Notes: generated by a model not told the origin, from the letters alone. Positions 26,854 through 35,767 are shown, counted from the first letter of the stretch. The stretch: DNA of 64,000 nt from Halomonas korlensis (GCF_900116705.1 NZ_FPBP01000008.1:1-64000), one strand, 5' to 3'. Translations and numbers: made by a program.

Positions 26854-28278
26854 TCAGCTCTTCACCGCACGGGGCGCCTGCTTGGTATCGTCGGCCTTCC
26901 CGCCTCCCCCGGCAGCCGCTTCGGCGTCGGCACGAGCGATCTCCTCGCGCTCGCGCTGCTCATCGGCCAGGGAGCGCCGGGGCAGCACGATGTTGAGCAA
27001 GAAGGCGGTAATCGCCGCCACCACGATGGGTGCGCCACCGATGATGTTGCGAACCATCTCCGGGAACTGCTCGATGGCCGCCGGCACCTCGGCGATGCCC
27101 AGCGCCAGGGCCAGCGAGAGACCGACGATGGTCACGTTGCGCGCCGAGAGCTCGTCCTTGATGAGGAGTTGGATGCCGGTCATGGTGATCATCCCGAACA
27201 CCGTGATGGTGGCGCCACCCAGCACCGGATAGGGAATGGTGGTCATGATGGCACTGAACTTGGGGCTCAGGCCCGCCAGCACCATGAACAGACCGGTGAT
27301 GGCCAGTACATAGCGGCTGATCACCTTGGTCATCGCTACGATGCCGACGTTCTGGCTGAAGGTGGAGGTCGGCAGCGCCGCGAACAGCGAGCTCAACGCG
27401 GTGGTCAGGCCGTTGCCCAGCAGGCCCCCGGTCAGCTCGCGGGTCTTCAGCTCGCGGTTCATGCCCGCCACGCTGGTAGCGGAAAGATCCCCGATGGTCT
27501 GCACCGAGTTGATCACACAGATCACCACCATGGAGACGATCGCCGCTGAGTGGAACTCCATCTGAAAGGGCATGAACTCGGGCACTGCCAGCCAGCGTGC
27601 CTCGGCCACCGTGCTGAAATCCACCATGCCCATCGGCAGGGCCACTGCATAGCCGACCAGGATGCCGACGATGATGGCCGAGAGCCTGACCACGCCACGG
27701 CCGAACTGGGAAGCCCCCAGCACCGCCAGCAGCGTAATGATGCCGACCATCCAGTTAGCCAGATCACCGAAGCCCTCGGCATTGACGTTGCCGCTGCCCG
27801 CCATGTAGCGGATGGCGATGTCGTAGAGCGAGAGGCCAATCACCAACACCACGGTGCCCGCCACGATGGGCGGAAACAGGTGGCGAATATATTGAATGAA
27901 GTAGCCGACCACCATCATGGTAATGCCGCCGATCAACTGCGCGCCGAGAATCCCTTCGATGCCGTATTGGCTACCCACCGCGATCAGGGTCGGCACGTAG
28001 GCGAACCCGACGCCGAAGATGGCCGGCAATCGGGCGCCGAACTTCCACACGCCGTAGAGGTGAAACAGGGTGCAGACCCCCGAGGCGAGTACCGCTACCT
28101 GGATCAGCAGCAGTTTCTCCTGAGGGGTGGAGCCCACGACTCCGGCGATGATGATCGGTGGGGTGATAACGCCGGCGATCATCGCCAGCACATGCTGTAG
28201 CGAGATGGGCAGCGCCTTGTAGACAGGCGGCCGGCCATAGAAATCGAACAGTGAGGTATTGCGGGTCTTGTGGGTCAT
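26854..28278 (-). CDS. NCS2 xanthine/urate permease
   Basis: A 474-residue inner-membrane proton symporter of the nucleobase-ascorbate (NCS2) family. Diagnostic segments are ISLQHVLAMIAGVITPP (the QH motif of TM1), SQNVGIVAMTKVISRYV, and the late PVLGGATITVFGMITMTGIQLL. These place it with the urate/xanthine rather than the uracil branch. A charged tail rich in Glu and Gly follows the last helix. The ribosome site is weak (CCGGA). A TGTATACA palindrome lies 90 bp upstream. Among the puu/ura genes its substrate is most likely urate or xanthine. Confidence 0.88.
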   Translation of the reverse strand: MTHKTRNTSLFDFYGRPPVYKALPISLQHVLAMIAGVITPPIIIAGVVGSTPQEKLLLIQVAVLASGVCTLFHLYGVWKFGARLPAIFGVGFAYVPTLIAVGSQYGIEGILGAQLIGGITMMVVGYFIQYIRHLFPPIVAGTVVLVIGLSLYDIAIRYMAGSGNVNAEGFGDLANWMVGIITLLAVLGASQFGRGVVRLSAIIVGILVGYAVALPMGMVDFSTVAEARWLAVPEFMPFQMEFHSAAIVSMVVICVINSVQTIGDLSATSVAGMNRELKTRELTGGLLGNGLTTALSSLFAALPTSTFSQNVGIVAMTKVISRYVLAITGLFMVLAGLSPKFSAIMTTIPYPVLGGATITVFGMITMTGIQLLIKDELSARNVTIVGLSLALALGIAEVPAAIEQFPEMVRNIIGGAPIVVAAITAFLLNIVLPRRSLADEQREREEIARADAEAAAGGGGKADDTKQAPRAVKS

Positions 28279-28367
28279 GGGCTATCCGGGGCGGTTGTTG
28301 TCATGTTCAATGCATACCGTATGTCGTCATCAATGGCCATTAATAGGTCATATTTTAGACACAAAGT

Positions 28368-28375
28368 TGTATACA
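28368..28375. promoter_or_regulatory. TGTATACA operator candidate, NCS2 permease promoter
   Basis: Exact octamer in GTTGTATACATTG, within the 114-bp gap between the permease start (28278) and the Tsx-like stop (28393). Confidence 0.5.
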
Positions 28376-28392
28376 TTGCCTTCGTGAAAGGC

Positions 28393-29244
28393 CTAGAAAT
28401 GCCATTCAAGCTGGAGAGTGGGCGCATCGGTATCCACCCCGGGCTTGCCGTGGTTACCGAACTTGTTGCGCCAGTATTCATAGCCAACCCCGGCCCACAG
28501 CTGGTTCTCCTCACCCCAGGCGAGCATGCCCGCATCGAGCATCAGCGAGGTTCGCATCAGCTGCTCGGGCTCGGTGGCATTCCCCTGATAATCGCTTCCC
28601 TTCTTGCCGTTGTAGTTGTAGAAGCCCTGGAACTTCATCGGCAGAGCACTTATCTCGAAGGGCAGTCCCCAGGCCAGGTTGATCTGGTAGTAGGGATCGA
28701 ACTCGATCTCATCGACGTCACAGAAGCTCGCCCCACAATGGTTCCACTCGTGAGCATAGAAGAGGCTCAGGTCGACAAAGCCCTTGGGCACATCGAACTT
28801 GAGGGTCGGCCCAGCCAGCAGCATGCGCTTGCGCGGCGCAAACGTAGTGTTCTTGGTATTGAGGTCGAAGCCGCCGCTCAGCGCTACCTCCTTGACGGGC
28901 CCGAAGGTGAGCGCCTCGCCGAACAGCTTCCCGTAGTGGAGCTGATGACGGTAGGTGAGGTAGGCCTCGGTGGCCCCGCTTTCGCCGCCGCTAGCGGGGT
29001 CCGTGCTGTCTGATTGCAGCAGATCCAGGTTGAGGAAATTCTGCCCCAGCGTGTAACCGCTGACGTGGGTGAACTGGAGGACATGCTTTTCGATGTTTCT
29101 TGGGTTGCCCGGTTCGGTGAACTGGGTGCCGTAGCGGTAGCCGATGAAGTTATCGCTCCAGGTGGCCGCCTGGGCGGCGCCGACCAGCGACCCACCGATC
29201 AGTAAGGCGCCCACCAGTCGGCGAATGTGAACACTGTGCTGCAT
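28393..29244 (-). CDS. Tsx-like nucleoside-specific outer-membrane channel
   Basis: A 283-residue predicted outer-membrane barrel. The signal peptide is RRLVGALLIGGSLVGAAQA, with cleavage before ATWSD. The mature part opens WSDNFIGYRYGTQFTEPGNP, typical of the nucleoside channel-forming Tsx family, and ends LQLEWHF with terminal Phe. It also has NAWG-like FEISALPMKFQGFYNYNGKKGSDYQG. The start at 29244 has GGAG eight bases upstream. Its promoter carries TTTGGATACAAA (29269-29280) and CTGTATACCAG (29317-29327). It probably admits purine nucleosides or bases to the periplasm for the NCS2 permease. Confidence 0.85.
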   Translation of the reverse strand: MQHSVHIRRLVGALLIGGSLVGAAQAATWSDNFIGYRYGTQFTEPGNPRNIEKHVLQFTHVSGYTLGQNFLNLDLLQSDSTDPASGGESGATEAYLTYRHQLHYGKLFGEALTFGPVKEVALSGGFDLNTKNTTFAPRKRMLLAGPTLKFDVPKGFVDLSLFYAHEWNHCGASFCDVDEIEFDPYYQINLAWGLPFEISALPMKFQGFYNYNGKKGSDYQGNATEPEQLMRTSLMLDAGMLAWGEENQLWAGVGYEYWRNKFGNHGKPGVDTDAPTLQLEWHF

Positions 29245-29268
29245 ATGTAGACTCCGTTTTTGTGTTTT

Positions 29269-29280
29269 TTTGGATACAAA
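29269..29280. promoter_or_regulatory. Variant operator candidate, tsx-like promoter
   Basis: TTTGGATACAAA is one base from the palindrome TTTGTATACAAA and lies 24 bp before the Tsx-like start. A second partial copy, TGTATACC, is at 29318-29325. Confidence 0.45.
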
Positions 29281-29415
29281 ATATGGTTGATTAAAAGTAC
29301 ATAAAAGGCCAATGAACTGTATACCAGAAATCCTTGTATATTCACCCCACCTTCGTCGAAGCCGCGGGAGCCGACTAGACTGTCGTGAAGGAACGGGGCC
29401 GCAAAGGAGATCATC

Positions 29416-30039
29416 ATGTTCCGCAACCGTCTCGACGCTGCCCGGCAGTTGGCCGAGCGTCTCGATCATCTCAAGGGGGAACGTCCTCTGGTGCTGGCTA
29501 TTCCGCGCGGCGGTGTGCCCATGGGGCGACTGATCGCCGATGCCATCGACGGGGAACTCGACGTGGTGCTGGTGCGCAAGCTCGGCGCACCAGGCAACCC
29601 GGAGTTCGCTATCGGCGCGGTCAGCGAGGACGGCAGTATTCAGCTGGAAGAGGAGGCCCGCTACTGCCGGGACGAAGTGTTAAACAGGGAAGTGGAGCGC
29701 CAACGCGAGCGGATTGCGGAGCGGCGGAGGCGCTATACCCCGGTGCGCTCACCGATCGATCCCACCGGGCGGGTCGTGGTGGTCGTGGACGACGGCAGCG
29801 CCACGGGCGCCACCATGGCGGCGGCACTGGCCACGCTGCGCCAGCGCCAGCCGAAACGCCTCATCGCCGCCATCGGCGTGGCGCCTCCCGATACCCTGAC
29901 GCGGCTCGAGGCGCTGGCCGATGAGGTGGTATGTCTGGCATCGCCCAGCCGCTTTTACGCCGTGGGGCCCTTCTTCGCCGATTTCGCCCAGGTGGAGGAT
30001 GAGGACGTCATCCGACTGCTCGGCGAGCACGCGACGTAA
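29416..30039 (+). CDS. Phosphoribosyltransferase family protein
   Basis: A 207-residue type-I PRTase. The PRPP loop VVVVDDGSATGATM is near residues 119-132, and the N-terminal hood has LVLAIPRGGVPMG and VVLVRKLGAPGNPEFAIGAV. A late segment EVVCLASPSRFYAVGPFFADFAQVEDEDV is typical of the stand-alone putative PRTases annotated from many bacteria. AGGAG lies six bases before the ATG. The acceptor base is unknown. It stands beside purine uptake genes, which would suit purine salvage, but members of this subgroup are also found in unrelated settings. Confidence 0.8.
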   Translation: MFRNRLDAARQLAERLDHLKGERPLVLAIPRGGVPMGRLIADAIDGELDVVLVRKLGAPGNPEFAIGAVSEDGSIQLEEEARYCRDEVLNREVERQRERIAERRRRYTPVRSPIDPTGRVVVVVDDGSATGATMAAALATLRQRQPKRLIAAIGVAPPDTLTRLEALADEVVCLASPSRFYAVGPFFADFAQVEDEDVIRLLGEHAT

Positions 30040-30076
30040 ACATACGACGTGAACATCACGGGCTTGCCAAACGTCA

Positions 30077-30106
30077 GCGGGCCGCCTCAGGGATGAGGCG
30101 GCCCGC
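30077..30106. terminator. Bidirectional terminator between PRTase and phasin genes
   Basis: A perfect 13-bp stem GCGGGCCGCCTCA (30077-30089) with its complement (30094-30106) and the loop GGGA. It lies between the two convergent stops at 30039 and 30135. Confidence 0.75.
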
Positions 30107-30134
30107 GGGTCGAGCATCAAGGTAATGGCGGCTA

Positions 30135-30491
30135 TCAGGACGCGTTAGCGGTAAGCGATTTCAGGTTCTTCTGGACCAGTTGCTGGCCTTTCTGAGCATA
30201 TTCCCGGCTCAATGCCACGATCCTGTCGGCATCACCCTTGAAGCGCTCGCTCACGTCCTGACTCGTCTTCTGCTGACTCTCGACGACCAGCTGGAAGCTC
30301 TCGATATCTCGCGCTTCCAGCCAGGTCCGCGCCTGCGCCATGCCGAGATCGGTGCCGGCGCGAATGGCATCATTCTGGGCCGCTGACAGCTTCTGGCAGT
30401 ATTCAAGCACCAGATCGGCATAGCTGCGGTAAGGCGCGGCGACGAGACGCTCGAATGACGCGTTGACGTTTGGGGAAGTAGTTTGGCTCAT
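30135..30491 (-). CDS. Phasin family protein
   Basis: A 118-residue, highly helical protein of the phasin_2 family, which coats polyhydroxyalkanoate granules. Segments include NASFERLVAAPYRSYADLVLEYCQKL, then TSQDVSERFKGDADRIVALSREYAQKGQQLVQKNL. No signal peptide or membrane helix is present. The start at 30491 has GGAGG seven bases upstream. Upstream, CTGC-ATT-GCAA (30537-30547) resembles PhaR-type sites. No PHA synthase lies nearby. It implies carbon storage as PHA but does not prove it. Confidence 0.8.
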   Translation of the reverse strand: MSQTTSPNVNASFERLVAAPYRSYADLVLEYCQKLSAAQNDAIRAGTDLGMAQARTWLEARDIESFQLVVESQQKTSQDVSERFKGDADRIVALSREYAQKGQQLVQKNLKSLTANAS

Positions 30492-30594
30492 CGGACACCT
30501 CCATCGGGGTCGAGGGGAAAGGCACAACGCTTAGTGCTGCATTGCAACATAGCAGACGCCATTGTGCGGTGCAATATCCTATGTGTCCCCGCAC

Positions 30595-31284
30595 TCAGCG
30601 TTGTCCGAACAAGTGTTTGCGCGCCTCGTCGTCCATTTCCACGTTATTGGCCGGGTTGATGTCCTCCACCAGCGCATAGGCCCGCTTCACGGCGGGGCGT
30701 GCGTCGATCTCGCGCATCCAGCGCAGGACATTGGGATATTCTTCGATGTCCTGCCCCTGCTTGTCATAGGGCACGACCCACGGATAGATGGCCATGTCGG
30801 CGATGGAGTAGGCATCGCCGCCCATGTAGTCATGATCCTCGAGACGGGCATCAAGCACACTGTAGAGTCGTGCGGTCTCCTTGATGTAGCGCTCGACGGC
30901 GTAATCGATCTTGTGCGGGGCGTAGTTGCGGAAATGATGGTTCTGACCGGCCATGGGCCCCAGCCCACCCACCTGCCAGTACACCCACTGCAGCGTCACA
31001 TAGCGTTCGCGACCCTCATGGGCCAGGAAGCGCCCGGTCTTGTCGGCCAGGTATTCGAGAATGGCCCCGCTCTCGAACAGGGCGAGCGGTTGCCCTCCAT
31101 CCGCTGGCGCACGGTCGACGATGGCCGGTATGCGATTGTTGGGCGCGATGGTCAGGAACTCAGAGGCAAACTGCTCGCCACGGCCGATATGCACCGGCTT
31201 CACGGCGTAGTCGAGTCCTGCCTCTTCGAGAAAGATCGAGACCTTGTGGCCATTGGGCGTGGTCCAGTAATAGAGATCGATCAT
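30595..31284 (-). CDS. Glutathione transferase-like disulfide-bond oxidoreductase (YfcG/YghU type)
   Basis: A 229-residue GST-fold protein. The N-terminal thioredoxin-like domain opens MIDLYYWTTPNGHKVSIFLEE with TPN as the glutathione-thiolate site, as in YfcG, and has the cis-proline APNNRIPAIVD and LFESGAILEYLAD. The C-terminal helical domain has GGDAYSIADMAIYPWV. AGGAG lies six bases before the ATG. The probable activity is glutathione-dependent disulfide reduction. It is tandem with a second GST gene 39 bp upstream. Confidence 0.85.
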   Translation of the reverse strand: MIDLYYWTTPNGHKVSIFLEEAGLDYAVKPVHIGRGEQFASEFLTIAPNNRIPAIVDRAPADGGQPLALFESGAILEYLADKTGRFLAHEGRERYVTLQWVYWQVGGLGPMAGQNHHFRNYAPHKIDYAVERYIKETARLYSVLDARLEDHDYMGGDAYSIADMAIYPWVVPYDKQGQDIEEYPNVLRWMREIDARPAVKRAYALVEDINPANNVEMDDEARKHLFGQR

Positions 31285-31323
31285 GGCGGCTCCTGTGATG
31301 AAAAAGGGAAGCGAGGGCTGCGC

Positions 31324-32031
31324 TCAGCGATACGCGCCATTGATATCGGTGACGCGCATGGCCTGGCGGCCCAGGCCGTCATGGCTATCCAGCATGCGTT
31401 CGATCCAGGCATAAACGGGGTCGGCATTGGAGACCAGATCGGCACTGGAGACGCAGCGAGCCCACATGAAATTGCCAAACACCAGATAATCGGCCGCGGC
31501 CGGCGCCTCACCGTCGATGAAGTCGGATTCCTTCAGATGGCCGCGCAACGGCTCAAGGGCGGCATCGAGCTGGGCAAGCCCCTTGGACGGTGAGTGAAAC
31601 TCCTCGAGCGTGCGACCAAAGCGCTTCTCGCGCGTCTCGCGAAAGTAGTCACGATCGTCAGGATGTACGGCATTGAGCAGATCCATGATGATGGTACGCA
31701 GCATGGCCGGCGCCAGCGTACGCTCGGCATAATACTTGAAGAAGCGTGCGCGGTCCGCGGCAAGCCCCTCACCAAGCAGCGGCGACTCAGGGTAGGTGCG
31801 ATCCAGGTAGCGCAGGATATCGTAGCTTTCGGTCACCACCTCGTCGCCATCGACCAGCACCGGCACCTTGTCGTGGTTGGCGAAGGCAAGGGCCTGCTTG
31901 TCGGTGAACCGCCACGGGCGCGTCTGTGTGTCCAGCCCCTTGTGGGCCAAGGCGAACTTGACCCGCCAGCAGAAGGGGGAAAAACGCAGATCGTCGTCGA
32001 TACCACACAGGTCGTAGAGTACCCGGGCCAT
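31324..32031 (-). CDS. Glutathione S-transferase family protein
   Basis: About 235 residues. The N-terminal domain has RFSPFCWRVKFALAHKGL, with the SPFCW motif seen in LigE/LigF-like and related bacterial GSTs, then KVPVLVDGDEVVTESYDILRYLD. The helical domain contains AAADYLVFGNFMWAR. The start at 32031 is supported by AGGAA seven bases upstream. The substrate is unknown. Beta-etherase activity on lignin-type aryl ethers is not implied, as the family is broad. Confidence 0.75.
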   Translation of the reverse strand: MARVLYDLCGIDDDLRFSPFCWRVKFALAHKGLDTQTRPWRFTDKQALAFANHDKVPVLVDGDEVVTESYDILRYLDRTYPESPLLGEGLAADRARFFKYYAERTLAPAMLRTIIMDLLNAVHPDDRDYFRETREKRFGRTLEEFHSPSKGLAQLDAALEPLRGHLKESDFIDGEAPAAADYLVFGNFMWARCVSSADLVSNADPVYAWIERMLDSHDGLGRQAMRVTDINGAYR

Positions 32032-32378
32032 GCTGTTTCCTCTCGTCATCAGCTGATCATGACTCGATAGTGACAGGCTTTCCCCTTGCCGCCAACAGGG
32101 TCAGGAAACGTGCCGACTTGTTGTCCATTAGTCTAATGCTGAAGCGACGCCTACTCCGCCCTACCATCATGAAATAAATGCAAGTTAATGAAATAAAAGA
32201 CATCGTCTACCGTTATTGTTTAGCATAAACTAATTCGATATTGGTAATACCAACTATCCAGCAATACTTGAACAGCACGTTTACGATTATAGTCGCTGCC
32301 TCGCCATGTCCACGAGGGGCAGCGAGGACACCTGTTTTTCCCTCATGCTCGACAAGGAAACATAGAAGGGAGTTTTCC
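32032..32378. promoter_or_regulatory. Region upstream of the lactate permease gene
   Basis: A 347-bp gap between the divergent GST and lactate-permease genes, AT-rich between about 32160 and 32300. It contains a perfect LldR-type inverted repeat at 32241-32253. I see no further gene in it. Confidence 0.55.
32241..32253. promoter_or_regulatory. LldR/PdhR-type operator candidate
   Basis: TTGGTA-A-TACCAA is a perfect 6-bp inverted repeat, preceded by A. It matches the known FadR-type GntR operators of LldR and PdhR (ATTGGT-N3-ACCAAT). It lies 125 bp before the lactate permease start. No lldR-like gene is in this window next to it. Confidence 0.55.
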
Positions 32379-34079
32379 ATGAACGGAACAATACTCGCAT
32401 TGCTTGCCTTTGTGCCGCTGGTACTGGCTGGTGTGCTCTTGATCGGCTTTCGGATGGCCGCCAAGGTCGCCATGCCGGTGGTCTTCGTGGTCACCGCCAT
32501 CATCGCCCTGTTTGCCTGGGAGATGAGCGTTACGCGGGTCCTGGCCTCGACCTTCCAGGGGCTGATCCTCACCGTTGCGATCCTGTGGATCATTTTCGGT
32601 GCCATCCTGCTGCTCAATACCCTCAAGCACTCCGGCGGCATCAAGGCCATTCGCAACGGCTTCTCGGGGATCAGCCCCGACCGTCGCGTCCAGGCCCTGA
32701 TCGTTGCCTGGCTGTTCGGCTGCTTTATCGAGGGTGCCTCGGGCTTCGGCACGCCCGCGGCCGTGGCGGCACCGCTGATGGTCGCGCTGGGCTTCCCGGC
32801 CCTTGCGGCCGTTGTGGTGGGCATGATGATCCAGTCCACGCCGGTGTCCTTTGGCGCAGTGGGCACGCCCATCGTGGTAGGAGTCACCGGCGGCGTCGAT
32901 CGCATCGGCATCACCGAGACCCTCGAGGCCGGTGGCTTCACCTGGATGGAATACTTTCGCCTGATTGCCGCCGAGGTCGCGATCATTCACGGCATCGTCG
33001 GGGTGCTGATGCCCCTGATCATGGTCGTCATCATGGTGCGCTTCTTCGGCGCCAACCGTTCATGGAAGGAAGGCCTTTCCATCACACCCTTCGCGCTGTT
33101 CACCGGGGTATGTTTCGTGGTGCCCTACATGCTGGCCGGCGTCTTCCTGGGTCCGGAGTTCCCGTCGATGATCGGCGCCATGGTCGGCCTGGCCATCGTC
33201 GTGCCGGCAGCACGCAAGGGCTTCCTGCTGCCCAAGGACAACTGGGATTTCCCCGAGCGCACGTCCTGGCCGGCCGAGTGGATCGGCAAGCTCGAGATCA
33301 AGCTCGACGATATTACCAGCAAGGCACCAATCTCCACGCTCATGGGCTGGGTTCCCTATGTTCTGCTGGCATTGTTTCTGGTGGCATCGCGCGTCATCGA
33401 CCCGCTGCGTGAGGCACTGATGGCCTTCAGCTTTGGCTGGACCAATATCCTCGGCGAGGAAGGTGTTTCAGGCAGTATCCAGCCGCTTTACCTGCCCGGC
33501 GGCATCATCCTGATGGTGGTGGCAGTGACCTATTTCCTGCACCGCATGAGCGCCCGCGAGATGTCGGCGGCGGTGCATGAGTCCACCAAGACCATCTTCG
33601 GCGCCGGCTTCGTGCTGATCTTCACCATCCCCATGGTGCGTATCCTCATCAACTCGGGGGTCAACGCCGCGGACCTGGTTTCCATGCCGGTGGCCATGGC
33701 GCAGTTCGTGGCCGATGGGGTGGGCGATGTCTATCCATTCTTCGCCCCGGCCGTGGGGGCGCTGGGGGCCTTCATCGCCGGCTCCAACACCGTCTCGAAC
33801 CTGATGCTGGCCGATTACCAGTTCAACGTCGCCCAGCAGCTCGGCCTGTCCACCGCCTTCATGGTCTCGCTGCAGGCCGTTGGCGCCGCCGCCGGTAACA
33901 TGGTCGCGATCCACAACGTGGTGGCCGCCTCCGCCACCGTCGGCCTGCTCGGCCGCGAGGGCATCACCATCCGCAAGACCCTGCTGCCCACGCTCTACTA
34001 CCTGATCTTCACCGGGATCATCGCGCTGGTGGCGTTCTACGTGATCGGGGTTTCCGATCCGCTGCTGCAGGCAGGCTGA
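32379..34079 (+). CDS. L-lactate permease (LctP family)
   Basis: A 566-residue inner-membrane proton symporter of the lactate permease family (TC 2.A.14), for L- and D-lactate and often glycolate. About thirteen hydrophobic segments are visible. The family signature is [22 protein letters not shown], with [21 protein letters not shown] and [18 protein letters not shown] in the C-terminal half. The start at 32379 has GGGAG seven bases upstream. It ends at an intrinsic terminator. It may supply substrate to the FAD/Fe-S hydroxyacid dehydrogenase at 35764-38766 or glycolate to glcDEF. Confidence 0.9.
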   Translation: MNGTILALLAFVPLVLAGVLLIGFRMAAKVAMPVVFVVTAIIALFAWEMSVTRVLASTFQGLILTVAILWIIFGAILLLNTLKHSGGIKAIRNGFSGISPDRRVQALIVAWLFGCFIEGASGFGTPAAVAAPLMVALGFPALAAVVVGMMIQSTPVSFGAVGTPIVVGVTGGVDRIGITETLEAGGFTWMEYFRLIAAEVAIIHGIVGVLMPLIMVVIMVRFFGANRSWKEGLSITPFALFTGVCFVVPYMLAGVFLGPEFPSMIGAMVGLAIVVPAARKGFLLPKDNWDFPERTSWPAEWIGKLEIKLDDITSKAPISTLMGWVPYVLLALFLVASRVIDPLREALMAFSFGWTNILGEEGVSGSIQPLYLPGGIILMVVAVTYFLHRMSAREMSAAVHESTKTIFGAGFVLIFTIPMVRILINSGVNAADLVSMPVAMAQFVADGVGDVYPFFAPAVGALGAFIAGSNTVSNLMLADYQFNVAQQLGLSTAFMVSLQAVGAAAGNMVAIHNVVAASATVGLLGREGITIRKTLLPTLYYLIFTGIIALVAFYVIGVSDPLLQAG

Positions 34080-34098
34080 CCCTCAGCCGTAAACCGAC

Positions 34099-34133
34099 AC
34101 CGCCCCCACGGCCAGGCCATGGGGGCGGTTTTC
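34099..34133 (+). terminator. Intrinsic terminator after the lactate permease gene
   Basis: ACCGCCCCCA (34099-34108) pairs with TGGGGGCGGT (34120-34129), followed by TTTTCG. It is 20 bases after the stop. Confidence 0.85.
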
Positions 34134-34174
34134 GTTGGCTTTGCTGATTTCTTTACGAAAGGCTGCCAGGTGTG

Positions 34175-34699
34175 TCAGCCGATGCGCTCGAGATCCTGGG
34201 CATGGCGCCGTCCGCGTTCGACATAGCCTTGTGCGTTCTTCCTCATTCCTTCCACCGCTTCGGGTGACAGCTCGCGTACGACCTTGGCCGGCGCGCCGAC
34301 AATCAGCGAGTTATCGGGAAAGTTCGCGCCTTCCTTGACCAGCGCGCCCGCCCCGACCAGGCAGTTCTTGCCGATCACCGCGCCATTGAGGACCACCGCC
34401 TGAATGCCGATCAGGCTGCCGTCTCCGATCGTGCAGCCGTGCAGCATGGCCTGATGCCCCACCGTCACGCCCTTGCCCACCGTGGTGGGAAAGCCCGGGT
34501 CGGCATGCAGCACGGCGCCGTCCTGGATATTGCTTTCCTCGCCCACTGAAAGCGTCGCGGTATCGCCGCGCAGCACGGCCTGATACCAGACGCTGGCACC
34601 GCGTGCCAGTATCACATCGCCGATGACATCCGCTGTTTCGGCGACGTAGACGTCGTCATGGATGTCGGGGGTCGTGTCGCCATACTTGTAGATCGCCAC
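34175..34699 (-). CDS. Gamma-carbonic anhydrase-like hexapeptide protein (YrdA/PaaY type)
   Basis: A 174-residue left-handed beta-helix protein. It has repeated hexapeptides and the Zn-ligand pattern QDGAVLHADPG, GVTVGHQAMLHGCTIGDGSLIG, plus the C-terminal VGAPAKVVREL. The start is GTG at 34699, preceded by AGGAG at seven bases. The longer reading from 34741 has no ribosome site. Relatives include CaiE, PaaY and YrdA; the substrate cannot be told. It lies 63 bp after the threonine aldolase gene in the same direction. Confidence 0.85.
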   Translation of the reverse strand: MAIYKYGDTTPDIHDDVYVAETADVIGDVILARGASVWYQAVLRGDTATLSVGEESNIQDGAVLHADPGFPTTVGKGVTVGHQAMLHGCTIGDGSLIGIQAVVLNGAVIGKNCLVGAGALVKEGANFPDNSLIVGAPAKVVRELSPEAVEGMRKNAQGYVERGRRHAQDLERIG

Positions 34700-34762
34700 T
34701 GTCCGTCTCCTTTCGTTCACACTGCTGAAACCGTCTGCCACAGCGCCGGTTATCGTGACCGG

Positions 34763-35767
34763 TTATTGTAAAAAGTAGGCCTCGACGCTTGCCACCACGT
34801 GGCGCACCTCGTCCTCCGACACGTCGAGATGGGTCACCAGCCGCGTCACCGGCGATACCGCCATCAACACGCCGCGGGCCTCGAGAAATTCGCCCAGCCC
34901 CCCGCAATGTGCCTCGGGGAAGCTTACGAATACCATATTGGTGTCGCAGGCCAACACCTCGACACCCTCGATAGTGGCCAGCCCCCTCGCTAGCTGCTGG
35001 GCATGACGATGATCATCGGCCAGGCGCTCGACGTGGTAGTCCAGCGCATGCTGGCAACCCGCCGCCAGCATGCCGACCTGGCGCATGCCACCGCCCAGCG
35101 TCTTGCGCCAGCGTCGCGCCCGCGCGATGAAGTCCTCGCCGCCCAGCAGCAGCGACCCTACCGGCGCCCCCAGGCCCTTCGAGAAGCATAGCGACACCGT
35201 ATCGAAGCCGCGGCACAGCGATGCCAGCGAGCGTCCGCTGGCGACCGAGGCGTTGAACAGCCGCGCCCCGTCCAGGTGGGTGGCCAGGCCGTGCGTTCTC
35301 GCCACGCCGGTCGCCCGGGTCAGATAGTCCTCGGGTATCACCTTGCCGCGAAAGGTGTTTTCCAGCGCAATTAAGCGGGTCCGCGCATGGTGGATATCGT
35401 GTCCCTTGATCGCGGCGCGGACCTTGTCCAACGGCAGGCTGCCATCCGCGGCATGCTCGATCGGCTGGGAGTGGATGCCGCCCAGCGACGCCGCCCCGCC
35501 GCCCTCATCGCGATAGATATGCGACTGCTGACCGCAGATGAATTCATCGCCGCGCTGGCAGTGCGTCATCAGCGCCGCGAGGTTGCTCTGGGTCCCCGAG
35601 GGGAAGAACAGCGCTGCGGGCAGCGCCGCTTTCTCGGCCACGGTCGCCTCGAACGCGGCCACGGTGGGGTCGTCGCCCCAGACGTCATCACCCACCGGCG
35701 CCTGGCTCATGGCCTGGCGCATCGCCGCGGTCGGCCGGGTGACGGTATCGCTGCGCAGATCGATCAT
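34763..35767 (-). CDS. ltaE: Low-specificity L-threonine aldolase
   Basis: A PLP enzyme cleaving L-threonine or allo-threonine to glycine and acetaldehyde. The protein has 334 residues, as in E. coli LtaE. It opens MIDLRSDTVTRPT, has FPSGTQSNLAALM, the PLP-stacking His83 in GQQSHIY, LDGARLFNA, and the Schiff-base Lys197 in CFSKGLGAPVGS. Both key residues hold their E. coli positions. The ATG overlaps the stop of the dehydrogenase gene by four bases, so the two are coupled. With the glyoxylate aminotransferase upstream it could link glycine to glyoxylate pools. Confidence 0.93.
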   Translation of the reverse strand: MIDLRSDTVTRPTAAMRQAMSQAPVGDDVWGDDPTVAAFEATVAEKAALPAALFFPSGTQSNLAALMTHCQRGDEFICGQQSHIYRDEGGGAASLGGIHSQPIEHAADGSLPLDKVRAAIKGHDIHHARTRLIALENTFRGKVIPEDYLTRATGVARTHGLATHLDGARLFNASVASGRSLASLCRGFDTVSLCFSKGLGAPVGSLLLGGEDFIARARRWRKTLGGGMRQVGMLAAGCQHALDYHVERLADDHRHAQQLARGLATIEGVEVLACDTNMVFVSFPEAHCGGLGEFLEARGVLMAVSPVTRLVTHLDVSEDEVRHVVASVEAYFLQ

